A DNA stretch of 64,000 bases from Topomyia yanbarensis (lineage: Eukaryota > Arthropoda > Insecta > Diptera > Culicidae), in the NCBI RefSeq assembly GCF_030247195.1, contig NC_080672.1, positions 63,766,549 through 63,830,548 on the forward strand. The letters run 5' to 3'. Made by a program: the position numbers and the translations under genes. The notes beneath the pieces are model-generated. The model had not been told where the DNA came from, did not search any database, and saw nothing but the letters and a program-made list of their open reading frames with translations. This document shows positions 55,330-64,000 of the stretch, piece by piece. The stretch's first letter is position 1. The number at the start of each line of letters is the position of its first letter.

Positions 55330-56948
55330 AGAGTATACTCGTAACCACTCTGTTGACAGCGTCTCAGGTATGCTTGTCGTAGCACATCTCTTCGACGATA
55401 TTGTCAAGTGTCATACCAGACCCCTACGAGCGTCCTCAAACCAAGGGTATTCGAAGACCACGTACTGCGGTGTCTCTTGCACGTTCGCACACTCCGAGCA
55501 AAGGGATGACGAAACATGTCCAAACCGATGCCAGTACTGTCCGTGCCCGGACAAAAACTGCATCAAACCTCTCCATGCTTCCTATGCATCTTCCTTTCTC
55601 CGCGTTGTCCCACTCCTGCTGCCACTTAGCCAACGAGTCCGCTCGGACCAGTCTCCTTGCATTTCTCCGCTGCAGCATTTCGTGGTAGCATTTCGCGTCC
55701 TCAGCCATGCTGATGATCCCCATAATGGTGATAACGCATGCTGCCTCCGACGATACTGTTCTATAAGCAGTCGTGACTCGTGCGGCCATCAGCCAGAATG
55801 TCCTGTTCAGCATTTCACGGTTCCGCTTGGTTTTCAGCCCAGCACCCCAGGCAGGAATCTGCTATCGGAGTATCGATGCTAGATAGATAGGAGACGTCCC
55901 GTGCTGTTTCTCAGGCCGCTGACGTTTAGCATGATTCTCACTATTGCGTTTGTTGCCTTCGCCGATTTTTCGCAGGCGTAGTCGACGTGGTTGTTGAAGC
56001 TCAAGAGGTCGTCGATTATCACCCCCAAGTGCTCTAGTGCACGCTTCGATGCAATCACGTGCCCTCCGACGTCAATCTGCATCCGCAGCACCGCTGTGCA
56101 GTTACTGACCAACACTACCTCCGTCTTATGGTGAGCTATTTGCAGCTTGACCCCGTTCATCCAGCTCTCGATCGCGTCTATTGTCTTCGTCGCCGACACT
56201 TCCACTTCTTCAGGTGTCTCACCCATTGCCGTTAGTGACACGTCGTTCGCAAAACCCACGATTTCCACTTTCCTGAGCAGCCGTTGTGAGGAGACCTCAT
56301 CGTACGGAACGGAATCCAAAGAGTTGGGCCGAGAATTGAGCCCTGAGTAACGCCCACTGTAACTTGCATCGACTTCTGACCTTTGCTCGTCTCGTACAGC
56401 AGCACTCTGCTCTGGAAGTAACTTTTCAGGATATGGCATAGACAGTCGGGAACCATCATTCTGTACATCTGCAGGCTTCCCAGCGAAGGCTATTAAATGC
56501 ATTATTCGTGACCACAGCGCAGTCTCGATCTCCTCTTCGCTTCTGTTTAGATGTCTTCTCAGTATTCTTGAACACTATTCGAATTGCATCCACTGTCGAT
56601 GCTCCTTTGCGGAATCTGAACTGCATTGAACTGCAGTCCGCGCTCACCTTCCGTGAATTTCGTCAACCTGTTGAGGATGATCCTTTCCAGGAGTTTTCCG
56701 AGTGTATCCAGCAGGCATATGGGCCTGTACGAGACCGGATCGCCCGGTGGCTTCCCTGGCTTCGGCAGCAACACCAGCTTCTGGACCTTCCACATTTCGG
56801 AGAAGTTGCCTTTTTTTAGACACTTCTGCAGCACCATCGTAGCTTTCAGCATTACGATTGGTATTCCATCCGGACCAGGGACTTTTTTTGATTTCAGGCG
56901 TTTTGATGCTTCTGCGAGCTCATCGTTAGTCACTTGTCGATAGTTCAT
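55330..56948 (-). pseudogene. R1-type LINE ORF2, RT domain and C-terminus (copy 2)
   Basis: Reverse transcriptase, copying element RNA at the nicked target. RT begins ELAEASKRLKSKKVPGPDGI, KLVLLPKPGKPPGDPVSYRP and ICLLDTLGKLLERIILNRLT. After a shift it gives FRKGASTVDAIRIVF, then QVTVGVTQGSILGPTLW, then RLLRKVEIVGFANDVSLTAM. The FADD active-site box is FAND, so the second catalytic Asp is lost. Next come HHKTEVVLVSN, LEHLGVIIDDLLSFNNHVDY (thumb) and a C-terminal segment, NRTFWLMAARVTTAYRTVSS. The YHEMLQRRNA continuation ends in the CRGSGERTNK-type tail near 55.33 kb. There are at least five frameshifts. Confidence 0.8.
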
Positions 56949-58110
56949 GTTTGCTCCTTCTTCTTCACCGTACGGTGTCGGTGGCTAGATAGTTGAATCG
57001 TGTTTCGGGAAGAGACCCTCAACGATTATCTTCAGCTTACCCCGGCACATTTCAGTTGGCGTCGTCAAGCCCGATATCTTCGCCATCACGACTCAGTACG
57101 CGTCGCCCCAGGGATTGGTGTCTACTTCTCGGCAGAACTCCTTAAGGCAATCTGATTTGCTAAGCCTGATCTCCCATTTTCAAGCTGCCATAGCTTCCCG
57201 AAACGCTGCCTTGCGCTCATTTCTATCTGGCTCCGCTATTGCTCACTGAGCCCGCCTCCTGGTTCTGAGACAAGCAGCGCGTAGCGTACTAAGCGTCTCG
57301 TTGCACCAGTAAGCTGGACGCTATCTATTCTGTGGTTCCAGTTTTCACGGGATTGTGGTTTCACAAGCCGTCACAATCCTTCTTGTTGGGTTAGCCGCGT
57401 TCTCGCTCCGCCGTTCGGCAGAAGTGCTTCAACGAAGTGGTATTTGTTGAATGCTTTCGTCTTCTACTTTCACTCGCCAATCATCCTTCTCCGTACTACA
57501 GCAGGGTTCTCTTGACCAATACGGTAGCGAATCGCTTGGTAGTCGCTATGCGTATACGTTTCCCATACTCTCCAATGTTCGCCGTCAATGAAGGATTACA
57601 GAATATGACGTCATTGATATCGTCCCGACTCTCAGACATCTGCTAACGGAACCTTCATTGCACAATCGCTAAAGCTTCCTGCAGGATGCACCCTCTTGTG
57701 CTGGTTAATCTACTACCCCCACTCCACAACCCAGGTGTTGAAGTCACCACCAATGGTTACTGGCTTCCGACCGCTCAACTGCTCGGTTAACTGCTCCAGC
57801 ATTAGGCAGAACTGCTCCACTGTCCACCTTGGAAGAACGTAACAGCCGTCGATCACGAAGCCTTCGTATGAGCGTTTTACCACTTCTTGATTGGAAAATC
57901 CGCCCATAACTTGTATCACAGCCATTCCCGATCTGTCCACCACCCAGTTACCGTTATCAGGGGGGACTTGATATGGCTCAGCGATCAAAGCGACGTCACA
58001 CATTGTTTCTGTCCCATACTGCCACAACTGTGATTCAGATTTATCTGGGTTATGTCCATTAGCGTTGGCCTGCAGTCGCCTTCTTGTGGGCAGAGCATTT
58101 AAAGCCACCC
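56949..58110 (-). pseudogene. R1-type LINE ORF2, endonuclease and linker (copy 2)
   Basis: The endonuclease starts at about 58.10 kb in the middle of the ORF1 end. It reads QANANGHNPDKSESQLWQYG, DVALIAEPYQVPPDNGNWVV (E of the EPY motif), MAVIQVMGGFSNQEVVKRSY, and LPRWTVEQFCLMLEQLTEQL, then GRKPVTIGGDFNTWVVEWG. GGDFN is intact. From 57.71 to 56.95 kb the linker is present only as short broken frames (for example RRRAQ-like words at 57.25 kb). Confidence 0.7.
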
Positions 58111-59180
58111 GTCTGATGGTCGTTTCCGTCCGTTGGGCTGCAAAGCAAGCACTTCGGCCTCTGCTTGCAGTCTCTCGCAAGATGGCCCATCTCCCCGAAT
58201 TTCCAGCACATCTCGGATCTATCCGGGCCTTTGCAAGACCCTGCCAAATGTCCAAAACCCACACACTTGAAGCATTTCTCCGCTTGTTTATTCACTCGTG
58301 GGGCAGCTCTCGACTATCCAACCGTAATGTTGCCTACCTCCAGCGACTTGTCGACAGCGATTACCGGTGAACGAATCATTGCTGTCTGAGTTCCTCCGTA
58401 TCCCTTCTTTAACCGGATCGTCATGTGCACCTCACCCAGATTACACTAATGCTTCAGTGCACCTCTCAGTTCGTCTTCCGTCGTGATCTCATCCAGGTCC
58501 TTGCACAAAATCACCATCTCCGGGTTAAAGGCTTTAACTTCTGCCTTCTGACGAACCGGAGGTTATCCTTTCCCCTTCTGCTCCCCTTTCCGCATCATTC
58601 CTTCTTCCTTCCGCTTTTACTGTTTCCCGTAGTTCTCCTTCCGACCTACAGTGGTACTCCAGCTTTCTCCTTGATGGGTGACGTCATTTCCTTCGGTAAA
58701 GACTGCGTCCTATTGCGTTTGCCTCTTGGTCCCGCCTGGTCTTCCATCTCCTGGCGAGGTTCTTGCCCTCTTTGGAGTCACACGAACTGGCGTGTTTTCC
58801 ACTCCAATCTGCTTCTCTTTACCCTGCTTCACAGCATCTAGGAAGATAGCCGACGCCAATGCTCGCTCAGCTACATCAGCCCTCCGTTTTGCCGTGTTTT
58901 ACTCCTTCACCGCAGACACTAGCGCCTTTCGGATTCTGAGAACCATCTCCTTAATGTCCTTATGGACATTGTTTCTCGCGTCCATAAACTTCTGAAGCTC
59001 CTCCACCACGTACATTACTTTTGGGTTCTGTGTAGTGTGACTCATCCCGGATCTGGCTGTTGTTGCTGTTGTTGCTCTGGTCCTTCATGTCCCTGCTGCC
59101 CCCTGTGTGTATGATACCTTCAACCCATCGGAGATGAAAATGATAACCTCTGCTAGTAGCACGTAACGACAAAACGGATT
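58059..59180 (-). pseudogene. R1-type LINE ORF1 with CCHC knuckles (copy 2)
   Basis: The N-terminal piece (59.15-58.96 kb) has NNSNNSQIRDESHYTEPKS, the counterpart of the Gln-rich start in copy 1. The middle is frameshifted. The C-terminal piece (58295-58059) reads MNKQAEKCFKCVGFGHLAGS, CKGPDRSEMCWKFGEMGHLA and RDCKQRPKCLLCSPTDGNDH, giving two CCHC zinc knuckles (the second has C-x2-F for C-x2-C) and a third Cys-rich motif, the usual R1 arrangement. Binds element RNA in active copies. Confidence 0.75.
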
Positions 59181-59300
59181 CATCCACCAGCCGTGTACAG
59201 CTCACAAATATTTCCTTCTTAATGTATTGTACAGCCCTCTGTCGACCACAAGCAACCAAATACGAATGATACTAGAAACAAATCTGTAGCGAACCTATAT

Positions 59301-59757
59301 TCAAAATTCTTCATCATTAAAGTGTTCGGATGGTGCACCATATTGACGGCTCTGACTGAGATGAGCTGAAAATGTTCACCATTTCCGAGTAGATTTTTCA
59401 AAAAACAGTATTTTTGTTATTACTGCATGTTATGTATGCTAGGGTATTGCAATTTTTTTTATATTCTCGAATATTGTGACAAATGTCAAAGTAAACTCAG
59501 ATGCCAAATTTCACTTTATTTGGACAATTCTAGACTCCCGCCAACTCCGCTTGAAATTTTTGAAATTGGTGGTATAGGAAAATATGGAGGAAAAATATAG
59601 TAAATGCTATAACTTTTGAAGTAGCAATCAGAAAATTACAATTTATGCCTCTTTGTAAAGGAAATAACCATAGTATTTGAATGGAGATGTTTGTGTTTCT
59701 AGAAAAATACGGGAAAGCGAGTTACTGGGTCATTTTGGCCTCAAAATCCCCTATTTT
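59301..59757. other. AT-rich spacer, nothing recognised
   Basis: No coding or repeat signal that I can assign between the R1 5' end and the next GCCTTTCTC-family element. Confidence 0.4.
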
Positions 59758-60324
59758 GCGCTTCTCATATAGAAAGGTTATGCAATCACTCTAAAAAAAC
59801 ATCAACCTAATCCCTAATAGATTTTAATAGGGGCGTAGTTGATGGTATACGGAGAGGGGTTACCCCCCCCCCCTCTACTGCTCACTCTCTCCCTTTAAAA
59901 TCCCCTTAAATCACCCCTCAGACCACCACCCCATCCAACCCTCATACCCCTCCCTCTCAACCCCATTATCTTTAAACCACCACTATATCACGAAGCATAT
60001 CAAATTAAAGCTGGGGAGTCGTTCGTTCGTGGGACTTTCGCCCTCCTCACACACCCATCCCCGCATGACAAAGCATTAGCAAGCAGATAACATTGATCTA
60101 ATGCAAATTAGGCTAATGAAGTATGTTAATTTTTTGTTTCAAGTGTTTCACCGTCGAAATGTAGCTCATCAAGTTCGTGCCTGGCAAGCCATTGTGTATA
60201 AGTCTAAAGTGTACTAAGAATGTAATGGACATTTCCACAATTATGTTGACCATAAACAGCCTCCGTTCCATAGTTTAGAGAAATGAGAAAGGCACAATTG
60301 CACCGTTAGATGGATTAAAACAGC
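59758..60324 (+). mobile_element. GCCTTTCTC-family repeat, short form, flanked by TTTT
   Basis: Starts GCGCTTCTCATATAGAAAGG (left hairpin arm slightly mutated) and ends GGATTAAAACAGC. TTTT lies on both sides (59754-59757, 60325-60328). It is the opposite-strand homologue of 14289-14874, 567 bp long. It has a CCCCTC-rich block at 59.87-59.96 kb and no coding capacity. Confidence 0.75.
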
Positions 60325-60328
60325 TTTT

Positions 60329-60690
60329 GCCTTTCTCATATAGAAAGGTTATGCAATCGCTCTAAAAATCGTCAACCCAATCCAGGCCCGGAGGGCCGAA
60401 TATCATATGCCATTCGACTGAGTTCGTCGAGATCGTAAAATGTCCGTGTGTATGTATGTGTGTATGTGAAAAAAATTTCACCTCTGTTTCTCAGAGATGG
60501 CTGAACCGATTTGCACAAACTTAGTCTCAAATGAAAGGTACAACCTTCCCATCGGCTGTAATTGATTTTTGTATTGATTGGACTTCCGGTTCCGGAGTGA
60601 CGATTTGATGAAATCTCGAAAATCTTTGGGAATGAAATAAAAATAGATTCGTTGCCAGTAAAATTCAGAAACATTAAGTCATTTTGTTAA
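60329..60690 (+). repeat. GCCTTTCTC-family repeat, truncated long form
   Basis: Begins right after the TTTT that ends the preceding copy: GCCTTTCTCATATAGAAAGG, then GGCCCGGAGGGCCGAATATC, a GTATG tract and one module (TCTCAGAGATGGCTGAACCG, TTAGTCTCAAATGAAAGG, CTTCCGGTTCCGGAG). It fades out after about 60.65 kb. Confidence 0.7.
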
Positions 60691-61695
60691 GTATGATGGA
60701 TGTTGTTAACGTTCAAAAACTGACGCGGCTGCCGTAGCCGATATTTTGAAACGAGTCCCTATATTGAAAGCATAAATGAATTCTACATTAAAAGCAGTAG
60801 ATCTAAATATTCTTTGCCATATCAAACATTAAAATAATTTGACTAATTATTACGGTTAAACCAGTAAAACTGTTTGCCAAAGATTTATGGTGGTTGAACA
60901 AATAGATCTCTTAGTACGAGGTTATTCATTCAGTGTAATTATTCTTCGGTTGAAAAATGCGCCCCCCACAGCCTACTGTTGAATCTAAGTAGTACTCTCG
61001 ACTTCATACAAAGTGCACACCCCATAAATCCTTCTGCTCAACAACCTTTGCGGGCCAGTATTTTCAAGTGGAAATTGTTGGCAATCGGGGATCCGGCACC
61101 GTACCGAGGACTAGCATCACATCGAAGTGCATGTCCCCAGCCAGTAGGAGATATATTTTTCGAAGTCAGCCAGTTGATAGAATAGCTCGCGATTCGTTGC
61201 TCATTTCTCACGATGGGCGCTGGTTAAGGGTGCTTGCAGGCTGGCTAGAATTCCAGTGTAGGTATAGAGTGCAGTAAAGATGGATATGCTAACGAGGCTC
61301 GAGGCTCGAAGTCTTTCGGGGTTCAGCCTGCTTGGTGACGGTGCAGTATCTGCTTGGTGGTAGTTCTAATGTATGCCAAGTTGCAGAACGGTTCAAGAGA
61401 ATTAATTACACGGCATTAAACTGTCTTGAAGGGAATAATTATTACCATGTTATTATTAAGTTTACAGTGTTAATTGCACCTGTACGTTGCGACAGGGAAT
61501 AATTCCTTTCTCCCTCGGACTTCGCAAGGGTAGAAAGCTGAAAGGGTGCTGCACTTGGGGGGTTTTATCTATGTGTCTGGTAGGACCGAACCATCGTCAG
61601 TTCGGATTACACGGTTGCCCGGCATGAAGTCGTAAAACAATCATTTGTGGAAGACGAGATAAACACCCCTGTCACGTTTCAAACACCTGAAATGC
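60691..61695. other. Unique-looking segment, no supported gene
   Basis: GC is higher than in flanking repeats. Frames at 60979-61185 and 61068-61277 (+) overlap in different frames and have no motif. It would be upstream DNA of the promoter candidate at 61.7 kb. Confidence 0.35.
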
Positions 61696-61728
61696 TATAA
61701 AATGCGGTTTTCCATCAGTATGTCATTC
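61696..61728 (+). promoter_or_regulatory. TATA/Inr core promoter candidate
   Basis: TATAAAAT starts at 61696, and TCATTC, a perfect TCAKTY initiator, puts +1 at A 61725, so TATA is at -29. There is no DPE at +28. The first downstream ATG in good context (AAAATGAAC, 61824) follows after ~100 nt. Spacing is canonical, but AT-rich DNA gives such pairs by chance, and no convincing exon is attached. Confidence 0.35.
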
Positions 61729-61823
61729 ATTAATTTTCACTTGTCGTGCGGCTGATCAGCCCTGCTAGTGGCACTTAAATTGACGGGGTTGAGCAGTTGC
61801 TCGAACAAATCACGTTTCTTAAA

Positions 61824-61916
61824 ATGAACGCGGTACTCTTCAAAATTAGTAAACTGTTTCTGTGGAACAATATTGTTCTCAGTCAGCCGGCAGAAGAACT
61901 TTCATTAAATCAATGA
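61824..61916 (+). CDS. Possible 30-codon small ORF below the promoter candidate
   Basis: ATG at 61824 opens MNAVLFKISKLFLWNN followed by IVLSQPAEELSLNQ and a stop at 61914-61916. The N-terminal half is mildly hydrophobic. No consensus donor was found inside. Only the upstream TATA/Inr pair supports it. Confidence 0.15.
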   Translation: MNAVLFKISKLFLWNNIVLSQPAEELSLNQ

Positions 61917-62177
61917 TCTTATTGGTGTCAAACTGCACGGAAAAATCCGTTCATTAATTCACGAATAAATAGATCACGATTCCGTGAACTGAACAATTTA
62001 CGAAAACTGTGATTTTTTTTTTGCGCGGAATCTTGTAGAGAAATTTATTTTGAACAACTTTGATATGATATATCTGCTATCTATATATTTTTCCCTAAGG
62101 GATGTGTACGTTGCACCTTAAAATCAGCTTTTCAACTTTCTCTTCTACAGCTTAATTTTTTTCTACATTCGCATGTT

Positions 62178-62891
62178 CTAGAAAGTTTTAGATATGTTCA
62201 AAACACATAACTTTACTGAAGACTCCAATGATGTATGACATGTGTATCGGGAAATAAATCGATTTTTCTTTAAAAAAATCTCTTTTTCACTACAAAATTA
62301 CTCAAAATTGTGAAACTTTGTGAACCAAAACTCAGCATGATTAGATTTGCATAACTTAGCATAACAATCCGGACTTTTCGGGTTTTTTAGTTTTCCTGCA
62401 TTTTAATACTGTATGGATATTTCGCAGTATCTATAGAACGAGCGTTAGTAAATCAACACGTCATAATACAGAATATCAAACTCAATGCAAAATATATCTT
62501 CTATTATCAACAATCAACATGTAAAAACAATGAAAGTGTATGAAGCACTAATTATATATTCGAAGTATTTTATATTGAACTAGCTACTAGCCGTCGCGCG
62601 TTGTTGCGACTTTCAACGAAATAGGAGTAAAACACAATTTGTTCCGAAGCGCCATCTTGTGGGCAGATAATCCCCAACTAATAGCAAACACACGTTCGTT
62701 ATACAGTATAAAAATGCAGGAAAACTAAAAAACCCGAAAAGTCTGGATTGTTAAACTTGTTGGTTCACAAAGTTTCACAATTTTAAGAAATTTTGTAATG
62801 AAAAAGAGCATTTAAAAAATCGATTTATATCCCGATACACATGTCACATCATTGGAGTCTTCAGAAAAGTTATGTGTTTTGATGATATCTA
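62178..62891. mobile_element. Foldback element with ~200-bp inverted arms
   Basis: 62178-62412 and 62701-62891 are inverted repeats (for example GACTCCAATGATGTATGACA against TGTCACATCATTGGAGTC, and AACCCGAAAAGTCTGGATTG against its inverse). The loop (62.42-62.70 kb) contains a copy of the repeat also next to the (TA)n array at 21.35 kb (GTCGCGCGTTGTTGCGACTT). No coding sequence. Confidence 0.7.
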
Positions 62892-62929
62892 AGGATCATA
62901 GTCACGACTTTTGATATTTTTATCGCGTA

Positions 62930-63215
62930 TAATGTGATTTATGATTTGATTTCAGGATCTAATGCACGATTTTCGTAATTTCTATTCACGTTTTCGTGCT
63001 ATTTTAGTCACCAGTAGATTGATTTATGTTCTGATTTCAGGATTTTAAATACGATTTCCGTAATTTATGATCATGTTATCGTGATATCTTATTCTAGTGC
63101 TTGCTTTCAAATTTTCACACGTGTAGTAATGTTCATGATGTCAGTTTTAACATGATATTCGTAATGTCGGCTCGCCTTATCGCGATATATTATTTTTTAG
63201 TTACTATCGGAGCTT
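62930..63215. repeat. Degenerate tandem repeat, ~105-110 bp unit
   Basis: Three units share GATTTCAGGAT, ACGATTTTCGTAATTT-type and TATCGTGATAT words (62.95, 63.04 and 63.15 kb). The last unit is the most diverged. Confidence 0.45.
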
Positions 63216-64000
63216 TTCTTGGAGTAACGTGACAATATTAACTGGATGGTAAAAGTGTGACTGGTTCGCGGAATCTTGTTCTGTGAACAATATCATGGAC
63301 TCGATTTGTTACTCTATAATGTTTTTTTGGTTTTCAGCGTAGTTTTCGTTTTCTGTCCAGACATCACACTGAACCTTATAACCTTATGAATATCGAGCTT
63401 TTTTATATATAGGGGAATTATGGTTAAAACCGACACCTTAAGCTTAACACTTTTTCTAAGTTGCCACAAAACCAATAAAAATATTATGCAGAATTCTTCT
63501 TCAGAAAATTCTTAACAAGACTTAATTTTTTCAGCACTTCAAAAAATTAATTTCATTAAAAAATATTGGTTGTAAAACTTGGAAAACAAAGTGACTTTTT
63601 GTAAGCACTGCGGGTAAAACCGACACCCCATAGGGGTAAGATCGACACCCCCTTTAATTTATTTTCTCTCCACTTTATTAAAATCTTTATCTTTATTAAA
63701 CATGAGATATATGCTTGATTAATAAAGTGTGAGTATGTATGATGCAAATATGTGCTTTTTATTGCTTCATCATGTAGTGAGGGGAAGAAAGTTCGAAAGC
63801 GTAGTACTATAAATAAGAGTATTTTATGCTATAGGATTATTTATTGATATGAGTATTTCCAAATAATCCTTGCGCACATCATTGCAACCTCCAGTGTCAT
63901 TTTATTTCGTAAGAGAAGATTTTCAAGCGTTCTACGTTCTGCTAATTGGATTCATTCACTTATAAGTGACACACACACACTTCTAAACTAACTTCTAAAA
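63216..64000. other. AT-rich end of window; possible TIR start at 63410
   Basis: TATATAGGGGAATTATGGTT then AAAACCGACACC at 63405 resembles the TATAGGGGAA-type terminus at 51.0 and 53.67 kb, and ACCGACACCCC recurs at 63628 and 63648. A second end would be beyond the window. The 63556-63747 minus frame has no motif. Confidence 0.35.

Larger units (their letters stand above)
55136..59300 (-). mobile_element. R1-clade LINE, copy 2 (near full length, decayed)
   Basis: The minus-strand order is ORF1 (59.15-58.06 kb), endonuclease (58.08-57.71 kb), linker (57.7-56.95 kb), RT (56.95-55.88 kb), ORF2 C-terminus (55.88-55.33 kb) and start of the 3' UTR (55.33-55.14 kb). It keeps the domain set that copy 1 lost, but with many frameshifts. 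The 5' end near 59.3 kb and the 3' end are approximate; no target duplication was found. Confidence 0.8.

Noticed and set aside
55298..55882. 194-codon plus-strand frame
   Set aside because: Antisense to the R1 copy 2 ORF2 C-terminus, whose minus-strand reading matches the family.

Overview
This looks like intergenic or intronic DNA from a large, transposon-rich insect genome, most probably a culicine (Aedes-like) mosquito. The basis is the set of element families: a DD37E ITm transposase of the type described from mosquitoes, LOA-, R1- and Jockey-clade LINEs, and many copies of a GCCTTTCTC-ended repeat next to GT-rich microsatellites. The species call is inference. I see no bacterial-style operon, rRNA, tRNA, CRISPR array or viral gene.

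The best host-gene evidence is on the minus strand at 12.38-12.77 kb. A TATA box, an initiator and a downstream promoter element sit at canonical spacing. They are followed by a 5' UTR and a 39-codon first coding exon that encodes a signal peptide and ends in a perfect GTAAGT donor. If this is right, the left 12 kb of the window is first-intron sequence filled with transposons. A weaker TATA/Inr candidate lies at 61.7 kb (+).

Layout: 1.9-5.75 kb, decayed LOA-clade LINE (-). 8.9-11.4 kb, hAT-type element with an exact 8-bp target duplication, enclosing an old DD37E transposase relic. 14.3-15.9 kb, a GCCTTTCTC-family element plus two tandem ~490-bp units. 16.36-20.33 kb, a 4-kb hAT-type element with an exact 8-bp duplication, enclosing a LINE RNase H fragment that is itself split by a TIR element. 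21.2 kb, (TA)n. 22.26 kb, a short TIR element with an 11-bp duplication. 22.9-25.2 kb, a 2.3-kb modular GCCTTTCTC element carrying a TA-flanked TIR element. 25.2-30.0 kb, R1-clade LINE (+), split in its endonuclease and internally deleted in RT. 30-32 kb, hairpin and MITE-like repeats. 32.8-34.95 kb, DD37E transposase (-) split by a hAT-type MITE and by a TTAA-flanked MITE. 37.7-49.5 kb, one Jockey-clade LINE (-) split by a solo LTR and by an 8.1-kb nest of GCCTTTCTC-family repeats. That nest contains a 2.5-kb long-TIR element with a possible small spliced gene and two (ATGT)n arrays. 49.7-53.7 kb, two TIR-bounded elements. 54.7-59.3 kb, a second R1-clade LINE (-) abutting an inverted R1 3' UTR. 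59.8-60.7 kb, two more GCCTTTCTC copies. 62.2-62.9 kb, a foldback.

The elements do not form a pathway. What they give together is an insertion record: several insertion events can be read because the interrupted coding sequence rejoins in register or nearly so when the insert is removed.
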